Shown here in pieces: positions 42,546 through 50,724 of a DNA stretch of 64,000 nt. The stretch is taken from the NCBI GenBank assembly GCA_964353355.1, contig CAYGVT010000023.1:16357-80356 (forward strand), given 5' to 3'. Every line of letters begins with the position of its first letter. Positions within the stretch are counted from its first letter, which is position 1. The notes under the pieces were generated by a model. That model was not told where the DNA came from and ran no database searches. It worked only from the letters and a program-made list of their open reading frames with translations. The stretch is from CAYGVT01 sp964353355 (GTDB lineage Archaea > Thermoplasmatota > DTKX01 > GCA-020343715). The position numbers and the translations under genes are program-made.

Positions 42546-45541
42546 GCGCGGCGCCCGACCTGGCGACGCCGGGCCGCGACCGCGGCCTGGCCGCTCGCCG
42601 CGCCGCGATGGCGATGGTCCTCATCGCCATCATGCTCCCGTCCCTGTCCCTCCTGCCCACCGCGCGTGCGGACGAGCCCCTGGTCCTCGGCACCCCCCTG
42701 CTGGTCGTCGGCGACGCGGCGCTCGACGCCCTGTTCGCCAACGCCTCCAGCGACGGGCTCACGCCCGAGACGGCCCACGTGCTCTCCTCCTTGCACATCC
42801 GCGTGGAGGGGCGGGGGCCCGCAATCGAGCTCAGGGACACGACGCGCCACCTCGTGATTCTCGGGTGCCGGCTCGAGGGGCCTGGCGGCGGCTCGGCGGG
42901 GCACGGCGTGCTGCTGCAGGGCTGCACCAACGTGAGCGTGGAGGCGTGCCGCGCCTCGGGCTGGGACGCGGGCGTGATGGCCACGGGCTGCGGCCGGGTG
43001 GGCGTCGGGAACAGCACCCTCGCCGACTGCCACGGGGACGGCCTGCGGGCGGAGGACTGCTGGAACGTCACCGTGGCGGGGAACCGCATCGAGCGGTGCC
43101 CGACCGGGATATTGGCCGTCCGCGTGCAGGGGCTCGTCGTGAGGTCCAACGACTTCTCCGACGGGAGCACCGGCCTTGAGGCGCGCTCTTGCGACGGGGC
43201 GATGGTCGACGCCAACGTCGTGTCGACGTGCGAGCATGGGCTGCTCGTCTCCTCCTCGGACGGGGCCCGCGTCGTTCGGAACGAGGTCGCCATGTGCACC
43301 GACTACGGCGTCCGCGTCGAGGCCGGCGAGCGGTACGTGGTCGCGCGCAACAGCGCAACAGGCGCAGTGACCGGCATCTCCATCGACCAGTGCCACTCCT
43401 CCATCGTCCTCGAGAACGACGCGACGTCCAACTACGTGGGGATGGAGCTGCTCGGCTGCACGGGATGCACCATCAGGGACAACCTGGTGTCGAAGAGCGG
43501 CGATGTTGGGTTGCGGCTGAGCGGCTCTGACGACAACGAGCTCGTGGGGAACCGCGTCCGGCTCAACATGGTGGGCATCGAGCTCAGGTCGTCGGAGGGC
43601 AACACCTTCAACGGGACGGTCCTGCGCGCGAACCACTGGAGGGCTGTCGAGGGCGACGTCGGGGACAACCGGTTCACGGGCACGGTCGAGAGCCTCAACG
43701 GCTGGCTCAGGTTCGTGCTGCTCTACCTGCCGCCCATCGTGGCCGCGGCGGTCGCCCCGTTCCCCGTGCGCAGGTACCTGAGGAGGCGGCGCGAGGGGGC
43801 GCGGCCGCCGGGCGTTGCGGTGAGGCCCAGGTTCCCCGCCGGCCGCGCCGGGCTGTGGGCCCTGTCAGCCTACGTCATGGACGAGACCTTCTTCATCTCG
43901 CAGCTCGAGCAGGCCGGCCCGCAGCGCGAGCGCGTCATCGAGCGCTACAAGGCGGGCATCGCCTCCGCCAAGGCGCTCACGACCATGACCTCGCTCATCG
44001 TCGCCGCCATCCTGGTCATGCTCACGTCCATCCCCATCTCGGGCCTCATGGGCGTGCTGGATGTGGATGTCACGGGGGAGAACGTGAACGACGTGCTGTT
44101 CGCCTCCTCCATCCCGCTGCTGCTCTACGGCGCGATGCTGTTCGTGGTGCTGCTCGTGTTCACGCTCACGTTCCTCGCGAGCCTCCTGCAGGGCGACGCG
44201 TTCAAGCCCCTGGGTGCGCTCCCGCTCGACAGGAGGGAGATGCGCCGCGTGACGGCATACGTGCTCCTGCGCATGTACGGGCTGCCCCTGGCCGTCGTGG
44301 TCCTGGCCTACCCGGTCATCGGCGGCGTCTTCACGGGCTCGTGGGGCTTCTTCGCCGCCGCCCTCCTGGGCAACGCGCTCAACGTCGCGACGGTCCTCGC
44401 GCTCGTCGTGTGGACGTGCGACGTCTTCGGGAGGCGCGTGTTCAGGGGGGGCTCGTCGAGGGGCTCCACCGCGCTGCGCGTGGTGGTGATGGTGGGCTAC
44501 ACCGTCGTCGCCTTCTCCATCTTCATCATCATGGGGGTCGCGCTCGATACCATCGGCGGCCTTTACGCCGAGCAGAGGCTGGCTGGCGCCTCCGGCGAGG
44601 TCGTCAACGCCGCGCTCGCGCTGGTCCCCTTCGCCCTCCCCAGCTCCTACTTGACCGCGATGACCCTCGTGCCCATGGGTTCGGTCCCGCTCCCGGTCGT
44701 CGCGGCGGCCATCGCCGGCACGGCGGCGCAGGCGGCAATCGCCTACGCGCTCGTAGGGCGCGCCCGGCGCGCGCTGGGCGCGGTCGCGATGGCCGCCGAG
44801 GGCGGCGGTGGGGGTCCAGGCCAGCGCGCCACGGTCGGCGACATCGCTCTGCGCACGCGGTCGCCCGTGGCCGCGTTCGCGAGGGGGGGGCTCCTGGTCG
44901 CGTCGAGGGAGATGGGCACGCTCATGTACCTCATCATGCCCATCGTCCTGCCCATAATGATGGTCGTGCCCTCCGCCATGGACGACCCTGCCATCGACAC
45001 ATCATCGGTGCTCATGGGCTACATCATGTACACCGGCATCGGGGCCGTGCTCATCGCAGTCGCGCTCTCGACCGCGGACGCCAACCTCGGGGGCGTGCTC
45101 ATGGGTCTGCCGTTCAGGACCCGTGACCTCTACAGGGCGAAGCACGCGACCATGTCGGCGGTGCTGGCGCTCTCGCTGCTGGTCCTGCTTTCGATCAGCC
45201 TCCCGCGCGCACGGGACCCATCGCAGGTGCTCACCTACGCGGTGCCGCAGCTCGCGCTCATCCCGGCCGTGGCGTCCATCGCGCTCCTGCTCTACTCCGC
45301 GGCCTTCGGGAGGTTCAACCGCCGGTTCACCTTCTTCCTCATCGACCCGACGAACACGGTCCTCAAGTACATCTCCATCGGGGTCGTGCTGTACGGCCTC
45401 GTCATCGGGGAGGTCGTCGGGACATGGTGGGCGGTCGGGCCCGCGGGCGTCGACCCGGCCATCGTGGTCGGCGCGCTGGTCGCGTCGAACCTCGCCCTCG
45501 CGGCCATGCTCGAGGGGGCCGCGAGGAGGATGCTGGGATAG
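42542..45541 (+). CDS. NosD-like beta-helix fused to ABC-2 type permease
   Basis: 999 residues. An N-terminal hydrophobic segment (about 22-40) exports the next part. Residues about 85-385 are a right-handed parallel beta-helix of the NosD/CASH type: repeated GLxxxxCxxxxVxxNxxxxC rungs, e.g. DGLRAEDCWNVTVAGNRIE. A span at about 389-408 ends in RRYLRRRRE. From about 440 to 999 follows an ABC-2-like permease with about 12 spans (e.g. SLIVAAILVMLTSIPISG, LMYLIMPIVLPIMMVVP). In nos clusters NosD, NosF and NosY are separate and form one complex; here the NosD- and NosY-like parts are one chain, coupled (GTGA) to the ATPase gene. Several N-x-S/T sequons lie in the helix. The substrate is unknown; no nosZ or nosL was recognised. 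Confidence 0.82.
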   Translation: MSAAPDLATPGRDRGLAARRAAMAMVLIAIMLPSLSLLPTARADEPLVLGTPLLVVGDAALDALFANASSDGLTPETAHVLSSLHIRVEGRGPAIELRDTTRHLVILGCRLEGPGGGSAGHGVLLQGCTNVSVEACRASGWDAGVMATGCGRVGVGNSTLADCHGDGLRAEDCWNVTVAGNRIERCPTGILAVRVQGLVVRSNDFSDGSTGLEARSCDGAMVDANVVSTCEHGLLVSSSDGARVVRNEVAMCTDYGVRVEAGERYVVARNSATGAVTGISIDQCHSSIVLENDATSNYVGMELLGCTGCTIRDNLVSKSGDVGLRLSGSDDNELVGNRVRLNMVGIELRSSEGNTFNGTVLRANHWRAVEGDVGDNRFTGTVESLNGWLRFVLLYLPPIVAAAVAPFPVRRYLRRRREGARPPGVAVRPRFPAGRAGLWALSAYVMDETFFISQLEQAGPQRERVIERYKAGIASAKALTTMTSLIVAAILVMLTSIPISGLMGVLDVDVTGENVNDVLFASSIPLLLYGAMLFVVLLVFTLTFLASLLQGDAFKPLGALPLDRREMRRVTAYVLLRMYGLPLAVVVLAYPVIGGVFTGSWGFFAAALLGNALNVATVLALVVWTCDVFGRRVFRGGSSRGSTALRVVVMVGYTVVAFSIFIIMGVALDTIGGLYAEQRLAGASGEVVNAALALVPFALPSSYLTAMTLVPMGSVPLPVVAAAIAGTAAQAAIAYALVGRARRALGAVAMAAEGGGGGPGQRATVGDIALRTRSPVAAFARGGLLVASREMGTLMYLIMPIVLPIMMVVPSAMDDPAIDTSSVLMGYIMYTGIGAVLIAVALSTADANLGGVLMGLPFRTRDLYRAKHATMSAVLALSLLVLLSISLPRARDPSQVLTYAVPQLALIPAVASIALLLYSAAFGRFNRRFTFFLIDPTNTVLKYISIGVVLYGLVIGEVVGTWWAVGPAGVDPAIVVGALVASNLALAAMLEGAARRMLG

Positions 45542-45593
45542 GCCGCCCCCGCGGGACCGAGGGCCTGCGGGATGGAGGCCATCACCCTGCGCC

Positions 45594-46358
45594 TCATGGC
45601 GGGCCTGGCCGGGAGATCTTGTAGGCCGCGGGGGCCCCGTAGACGGGCGCCGGGAGGGCGGGCTCCTCCGGGGGTGATTGGGGCTGGGCCTCGGGGACCG
45701 GGGCGACCGGGATGGGCTGCTCCGGCGGAGGCCCCGCGGGCTCCCAAACGGTCGATGGGGCCGTGGCGGGCCTCGGCGTGGCGGCACCGGGGGGAGCGGG
45801 CGCCTGGGGCGTGGGCTGCGGCCGACCCTGCTGGTCCACGTACCGGGGCCGTCTCTTGTAGATGGCGAAGGCGATGACCGCGACCACCAGGGTGACGGCG
45901 AGGACCGCACCGCACAGGTAGATGCTGGATGTGCCCTCCTCCCACGTCACGTCGAACTCGACCAGGGAGGCATCGTCGAGCAGGTTCGGGCCGTGCTCGA
46001 CGACGATGTAGTAGGTGCCCTCGTCGCTCCATGTGAAGCTGTCGTAGGCGGAATCGGTGTTGAGATGGGAGTGCGCGCTGTAGTAGGAGAACTCGTCGTA
46101 CTCGGGGGAGATGTACTCGGTGTAGTCGGATTCGTCCAGGAACAGGACGTTGATGGGCGGTCCCGATAGGACGGAGACGTCGTAGAATATCGAGATGGAG
46201 ATGCCGTCATAGAAGAGGATCTCCACGACGAGGGGGTCGTCGACGGCGATGGTCCGCGTGCCCGAGCTCTCCCCCGCGAGCGCGGGCGGGGCGAGCAGCG
46301 TCACCAGCATGATAGCCGAGAGGAGGACGGGCCCCGACCGAGATGGCCTTGGGGACAT
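45594..46358 (-). CDS. GOLD/p24-like single-span membrane protein
   Basis: 254 residues. Signal peptide at about 8-30, an outside beta-sandwich at about 30-145 (DVSVLSGPPINVLFLDESDY ... WSDEGTYYIVVEHG), one span (about 148-170), then a long Pro/Ala-rich cytosolic tail. The beta domain resembles the GOLD domain of eukaryotic p24 cargo receptors and the PPC-like domains of prokaryotes; it could be either. ATG 46358 coincides with initiation predicted from a TATA box at 46379-46390. Paralogue of the next gene; they may work together. Confidence 0.7.
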   Translation of the reverse strand: MSPRPSRSGPVLLSAIMLVTLLAPPALAGESSGTRTIAVDDPLVVEILFYDGISISIFYDVSVLSGPPINVLFLDESDYTEYISPEYDEFSYYSAHSHLNTDSAYDSFTWSDEGTYYIVVEHGPNLLDDASLVEFDVTWEEGTSSIYLCGAVLAVTLVVAVIAFAIYKRRPRYVDQQGRPQPTPQAPAPPGAATPRPATAPSTVWEPAGPPPEQPIPVAPVPEAQPQSPPEEPALPAPVYGAPAAYKISRPGPP

Positions 46359-46378
46359 CGATTGCGTGATGGCCCTCG

Positions 46379-46390
46379 GGGATATATGCA
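46379..46390 (-). promoter_or_regulatory. TATA box of first GOLD-like gene (leaderless)
   Basis: Minus-strand TGCATATATCCC, centred 26 nt before ATG 46358. It rejects the in-frame upstream start. Confidence 0.65.
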
Positions 46391-46511
46391 CCTTGCGCGG
46401 GGGGGGGCGGGACGGACCGCCCGTCCATCCCCGGGTGCGCGGTGGCTGGATCAGGCTAGGGCCATCGGCACTTCCCATGCCATGTGGAGCACGGCGGGCC
46501 GGGACGCGACC

Positions 46512-47126
46512 CTAACCAGACGGTGGGGGTGGCGGGTGCTGCCCGGGCGGCGGGTCTTGCCCTGGCGGCATGGGCTGCCCTGGCGCCGCGGTCTGCGCCA
46601 TCGGCGCCATGGCCCCCTTGGCCCTCCTTCGCCTGCGTCGGACGACCAGGAGGATGGGGACGACGATCAGGATGGCGATGACCACGAACACCAATACCAC
46701 GCCAATGATCGCCGATGTCGACGCATCGGTCCACTTGACGGTATAGGTGATGCTGGCGGTCTGATTCGCGGATAGGCCGTTCCCGATGACCACGTAGAAG
46801 GTGCCCTTCTTGGACCAGTACCATTCCTTATGGGCGGCCTTGGAGTCATTCGTGCAGTATTTGGTGTAGGACTCGAACCCGTTGCCGGCGCAGAGGTCGG
46901 CATAGTCGTTGTCGTCCATGAAGTATACGTCGATCGGGGGTCCCGTGATGACCTCCATGTCGTACTCGATTCTCATGCTGGCGCCCTCACACTTGATCTC
47001 CACCCCGTGAAAGGCACCAGCCTCCAGCACCGTCGTGTTCGTCTCCTCGTTCGCCGCCGCGCACGCGGCGAGCGCCGCGAGCGCGAGCAGCGGGACGATG
47101 ACCAGCAAGTACCCCCTCATCTGCAT
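46512..47126 (-). CDS. GOLD/p24-like single-span membrane protein, paralogue
   Basis: About 204 residues. Signal peptide (YLLVIVPLLALAALAACAAA), where the Cys at the end of the hydrophobic core could be a lipidation site, but this is weak. Outside domain (about 30-135) with MEVITGPPIDVYFMDDNDYA and KGTFYVVIGNGLSANQTASI, one span (about 140-163), an Arg run (RRRRRR) and a Pro/Gln/Gly cytosolic tail. The outside domain shares the GPPIxVxFxDxxDY and GTxYxVV pattern with the neighbour. TATA box at 47166-47174. ATG 47126 chosen; ATG 47120 also fits. Role unknown. Confidence 0.7.
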   Translation of the reverse strand: MQMRGYLLVIVPLLALAALAACAAANEETNTTVLEAGAFHGVEIKCEGASMRIEYDMEVITGPPIDVYFMDDNDYADLCAGNGFESYTKYCTNDSKAAHKEWYWSKKGTFYVVIGNGLSANQTASITYTVKWTDASTSAIIGVVLVFVVIAILIVVPILLVVRRRRRRAKGAMAPMAQTAAPGQPMPPGQDPPPGQHPPPPPSG

Positions 47127-47530
47127 CAATCCCCCCAAGGTGTCATGGGTGTATGTCTATGGGTGGTATATTGCCCTTTTCCGTGGCATCCGATGCCGCG
47201 CTGGATGTGCGGGCGATGCGTCCATATTTGTGGTGGCGCCTGCCCTCCCGACCTGCACGATCACCAGCCGCACCTGACGTCTAGCATGCAGTCCTCGATG
47301 GGTGCGATGCACGCGCGGCGGTAGGGGCATGGGGACGCAAGCCTGGGGTGTGGGATGCATGATAGGCGCTTCAGGGCAGTCGAGGCGATATCCCTGTCCC
47401 CTTGAATCGTCATGGATGAATGCAGGATTCCCTGGTGGAGGAGACGCGTGGGGTGGTTCGCGCCAAAAAGTGGGTGGGACAGTCCCGTAGGCCCTAGGAA
47501 GCTCCGATGTTGTGCTCACAGCAGATTCCA

Positions 47531-47576
47531 TGCATCATACTACACAAGGATTGACGTTTTCGTGTATCATGATGCA
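47531..47576. repeat. Imperfect inverted repeat
   Basis: 15-bp arms at 47531-47545 (tgcatcatactacac) and 47562-47576 (gtgtatcatgatgca) pair at 13 of 15 positions around a 16-bp AT-rich spacer. It could be a regulator site, a terminator-like hairpin or a decayed element end. Confidence 0.6.
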
Positions 47577-47828
47577 CTTAACGAGTGGAGACGGGTACGA
47601 AGCCCGTCCCGCACACAAGGTGGTTGGCTGACATCCTGGTACTTGCGCAATCCCCCACCTCATTGTATGACGCCTTCCGAACTTCTAATCCTAGCCCAGA
47701 TCATGACCCCTCTTCTCAGTGGAGCGGGCGTCTGCCTCCGGCTAGCTGGCGACCGTTGCACGGGTTTGTACCTATCATACGCCGTAATAGGGGTAGAGAC
47801 CCTCGAAATAAACAAAAATGGACATTCT

Positions 47829-47855
47829 ACCGAATTATATATATACTAATTCGGT
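47829..47855 (+). promoter_or_regulatory. Palindromic operator over the promoter of the AbiE-like pair
   Basis: Perfect 9-bp arms accgaatta / taattcggt flank a 9-bp spacer tatatatac. The centre is the TATA box itself (about 47835-47846), about 26 nt before ATG 47868. A dimeric regulator bound here would block TBP, so autorepression by the first gene's product is likely. Confidence 0.75.
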
Positions 47856-47867
47856 CATTCATGCTTT

Positions 47868-48734
47868 ATGTTGCAGGAGACAATAAACGCTTCGGAATTG
47901 AGGGTGTTCGAGCTCATCCTCTCCGGACCGCTCACGGTCTCCGATATCGTCCATAGAACGGACCTCTCAATCTCGTGGGTCTCCGAGTGCCTGGCTCACT
48001 TAGAGCAGTTGTGGTTCGTGGAGAGGCGCAAGGAGGGCCTCACGGTCCGGGCCAGCCTCGCTCGCACACGCACGGCCGAGGGCCTCCGTCTGCTGATCAA
48101 GGAAAGCCCGTACCTCGCGCCATCAGAAATCCTCACAGGACATGGCCTTGTGATGCTTCCACTGCTCCTTAGGCCTGGTGCTACGCCAGCCCGGATCGGC
48201 GAGCGGACGTCCGTCTCGGCTCGGACCGCCAGGAGGGGAATCCACCAGTGGCGGGGCATTGGGGTGGTCGTCAAGCGGACGTCTCCGTTGAGATATCTCC
48301 TCAACCCGGACCGGGTCTTCCTGGAGGCGTTCGTCAAGGACTACTCGATGGAGAGGAACCAACGGTACCTCGGGTCGATGATTCCCACGGCCGTGACGAT
48401 ATGGCAGTGGAGGGACGAGATCCTGTTCACGACTGACGCCGATATCGAGGAGGATGTGTTCCTCCGGGCCGGTCCGACGAGGCTCGGGGAGCTTGGATAC
48501 GACATCGTGTCGACGAGGAGATGCTATCTCCGTTCTCCCGGCCAGCCCGTTGTCTGTGAAGAGGAGGCGTTGATACAGACATTGAGGATGGATCCCGAGA
48601 ATCCGAGACCGATGCGGTTCATCAGGGATGCCATCGACAGGGGGCGGGCCAAGATCGAGGTCCTCCTTGATTTCGCTAGCAAGTACGAGGTCACGGGGCT
48701 GATGAGGAAGGAAGCTGCCGACAATGGCGAGTAG
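47868..48734 (+). CDS. Winged-helix regulator, probable AbiEi-like antitoxin
   Basis: 288 residues. N-terminal winged helix (about 8-65, LTVSDIVHRTDLSISWVSEC), a possible second helix-turn-helix (about 95-150, TPARIGERTSVSARTARRGI), and a C-terminal domain with QPVVCEEEALIQTLR followed by helices. The last pattern resembles the 'ERALLD' segment of AbiEi-type antitoxins. The ATG lies about 26 nt after the TATA box centre (leaderless), inside an operator-bearing promoter. Its 3' end overlaps the nucleotidyltransferase gene by 11 nt. It likely binds the palindrome and represses the pair. Codon use is less GC-biased than neighbours, suggesting transfer. Confidence 0.68.
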   Translation: MLQETINASELRVFELILSGPLTVSDIVHRTDLSISWVSECLAHLEQLWFVERRKEGLTVRASLARTRTAEGLRLLIKESPYLAPSEILTGHGLVMLPLLLRPGATPARIGERTSVSARTARRGIHQWRGIGVVVKRTSPLRYLLNPDRVFLEAFVKDYSMERNQRYLGSMIPTAVTIWQWRDEILFTTDADIEEDVFLRAGPTRLGELGYDIVSTRRCYLRSPGQPVVCEEEALIQTLRMDPENPRPMRFIRDAIDRGRAKIEVLLDFASKYEVTGLMRKEAADNGE

Positions 48735-49536
48735 GAAGCAGTTCGATGGGACCGCCATCCACCGCATCCTCGAGCAGGTCTCCACCGCGTTGGATGTGAA
48801 GGTCCTTTGTTGGGTGATAGGTGGTTACACGATGATTCTGGACCGTGTCAAGACGACCACGAAGGACGTGGACATCGTGTTCGACTCGGTCGAGGACGCG
48901 ACGGCCTTCGTGCGCGGCCTCGCGCGGATGGACTTCCACCAGCAGCGGGAGCTCGGAATCAGTTATCACGCGCTCGATGCGGTGACGATCATGGACGGAC
49001 CAGAGGGGCTTCGCTTCGACCTGTTCGTCGGGAAGGTGTGCAAGTGCCTCGTCCTCACGGATGGCATGCGGCGAAGGGCCAAGGACATCCCCCTTCCGGG
49101 GAATCTGCGGCTCAAGGTCATCTCGCGCGAGGATGTCTTCCTGTTCAAGAGCGTCACGGAGAGGGACCAGGACCTCGCGGACATGGCGATGCTCGTCAGC
49201 CCTGCGCTGCGGTGGGACGTCATCAGGGGAGAGATCGCCGAGCAGCCCGAATCCTGGAAATGGGTCGCCAGGGTGTACTTGAAGCTTGTCGAGCTCGAGA
49301 GGTCGAAGGGAATAACCTCGCCATTGATGAGAGAGCTGGAGCCGGAGGCCGAGACCATGACGGCCATAGCCGTGCTCGTGGACCGGATGGGGCGCGGCCC
49401 CATCACCCACGCCGAGGCCAGGGAGCTGCTGGACCCCCAGAGCGACACGTTCCATCGGCACGTGCTCGAGAGGATGGTCGGGCTCGGCATCGCGCGGGAG
49501 AGGGACGGGCGATATCAGCTGGTCGAGGGGCGGTGA
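48724..49536 (+). CDS. Nucleotidyltransferase of AbiEii/DUF6036 type, probable toxin
   Basis: 270 residues. VIGGYTMILDRVKTTTKDVD (GG at 33-34, D48 and D50) is the minimal nucleotidyltransferase signature of AbiEii and DUF6036-like proteins (GG-x-A/T ... R-x-T-x-DiD). A DLF strand at about residues 98-100 may give the third acid, and KVISREDVFLFKSVTERDQD matches the 'edliatKl..r..kD..D' helix of this fold. The C-terminus (about 215-268) looks like a winged helix. In AbiE systems the enzyme modifies tRNA or other targets to stop growth. It overlaps and is probably co-translated with the regulator. Confidence 0.75.
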   Translation: MASRKQFDGTAIHRILEQVSTALDVKVLCWVIGGYTMILDRVKTTTKDVDIVFDSVEDATAFVRGLARMDFHQQRELGISYHALDAVTIMDGPEGLRFDLFVGKVCKCLVLTDGMRRRAKDIPLPGNLRLKVISREDVFLFKSVTERDQDLADMAMLVSPALRWDVIRGEIAEQPESWKWVARVYLKLVELERSKGITSPLMRELEPEAETMTAIAVLVDRMGRGPITHAEARELLDPQSDTFHRHVLERMVGLGIARERDGRYQLVEGR

Positions 49537-49609
49537 GCGTCGGCGGGGAGCGGTCGCTCGGACCTGGGAGGTCCACCGGACGGTCGCCCGACCAATGCCC
49601 GGGTGATTC

Positions 49610-50410
49610 CTATCGTCCCTTCTTCCCCTTCCGCCTTCCCGTCCTCGCCACCTTGCGCCTGCCCTTCGGGGTCTTGGGCGGGGGCCTCGGCGCCTTCATG
49701 GCCGCCACCGCCGCGGCGTACTCCTCGTTCTCATCCCTCATGAACGTCTCCCGGTCGACGAGGGGCCTGCGCACCGCCTCGAGCACCTCGGGGGCCATGT
49801 ACCCCCTCTCGACGAGCTGCCGGCCCGCGCGGCGGGCCGCCCTCAGCACCTCCTTGCCGTCCTCCGTGAGCGCGCCTTTGTCCTTCAGGCAGGAGGCGTG
49901 CGGCCTCAGCACGGCGCCCGAGAACTCGAGCCCCACGTCCTTGCACAGCTCGGTCATCACGTGGATGACGGTGCCGAAGTTGTCGAGCTCCCACCAGCCC
50001 GAGACGCCCACGAGCACGAACCTCTTCGTCCTTACGTCGCTGTGGAACCGGGCCCGGGTCCGCCCCTCCTTGGTCTCCACCATGCACTGGATGAGGGGCA
50101 TGAGGCGGTTGAGGAGGTTCGTGAGGGCGCCTGGGAGCGGGACGAAGACGGGCGTCCCCACCACCCAGACGTCGGCCTCGCGCAGCCGGGGGTAGAGCGA
50201 CTGCATGTCGTCGCGGATGTGGCACCGGCCGACGGTGTTGAACCAGCACGCGAAGTCCCCCACGCAGGGCCCTATGTCGAGCTCGCTGGCGTAGACCTGG
50301 TCGACGTCGGCGCCCGCCTCGACCATGCCGTCGATGAACGCGTCGAGCACGAGCGCGGTGTTCCCCTTCCCCATGCGCGGGCTGCCGTTTATGGCGAGGA
50401 CCTTGGTCAT
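49610..50410 (-). CDS. NADPH-dependent FMN reductase / flavodoxin-fold protein with Lys/Arg tail
   Basis: 266 residues. The FMN-binding N-terminus VLAINGSPRMGKGNTALVLD and GTPVFVPLPGALTNLLNRL are typical of the NADPH-dependent FMN reductase and iron-sulfur flavoprotein group. Two Cys in GPCVGDFACWF sit near the site where iron-sulfur flavoproteins have a cluster, but the compact four-Cys motif is not complete. The last 30 residues are a basic low-complexity tail (GRRKGKKGR). ATG 50410 lies after a TATA box at 50443-50454. Confidence 0.83.
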   Translation of the reverse strand: MTKVLAINGSPRMGKGNTALVLDAFIDGMVEAGADVDQVYASELDIGPCVGDFACWFNTVGRCHIRDDMQSLYPRLREADVWVVGTPVFVPLPGALTNLLNRLMPLIQCMVETKEGRTRARFHSDVRTKRFVLVGVSGWWELDNFGTVIHVMTELCKDVGLEFSGAVLRPHASCLKDKGALTEDGKEVLRAARRAGRQLVERGYMAPEVLEAVRRPLVDRETFMRDENEEYAAAVAAMKAPRPPPKTPKGRRKVARTGRRKGKKGR

Positions 50411-50724
50411 GCGACATCCCCCGTTGAATATGAGCGGGAGGGCTAGATAAAGGCGACCGGTGCGGGACGGCCGTCCCCCGCGGGGGAGGGGACCCCCGCG
50501 CCCCCTCGATGGACGCCGGGCGTTTACCAAAGGGTGGAATTAAGTGGGCAGGTTTAATACCTGGCCCGACATCTATGGTGTTGGCAGGATGTGGCGCAGG
50601 GCGCCGCTGGCCGGGAGGCCGGCGATGGGTCCGCGCTCAACGTCCTGTCAATTCTTCTCATCCCCACATGCAAGAGGGGGTCTCCATGGGCACACGCGGT
50701 GACCGTGGGCCTCTGGACCTGGCC
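50411..50724. other. Intergenic region with two opposed promoters and no obvious plus-strand gene
   Basis: Holds the minus-strand TATA box of the flavoprotein gene (CGCCTTTATCTA, 50443-50454). A plus-strand TATA-like palindrome caggt-ttaat-acctg (50549-50563) is followed by about 160 bases without a convincing reading frame. A small RNA is possible but unsupported. Confidence 0.4.

Larger units (their letters stand above)
47127..47867. other. Non-coding, AT-richer accessory region
   Basis: About 740 bases with clearly lower GC than the surroundings from about 47350 on. It holds the minus-strand promoter of the GOLD-like gene (47166-47174), an imperfect inverted repeat (47531-47576), and the operator/promoter of the regulator gene (47829-47855). 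Open frames in it have no start signals and no recognisable product. It may mark an insertion boundary. Confidence 0.6.

Noticed and set aside
39661..45541. A denitrification (nos) cluster
   Set aside because: A NosD-like helix, NosF-like ATPase and a YgbA-family protein are close together, but no nosZ, nosL or nosR was recognised; the link is not supported.
47412..47849. 145-codon plus-strand frame in the AT-rich gap
   Set aside because: No promoter or ribosome-binding site fits, composition is unlike a protein, and it runs into the operator of the regulator gene.
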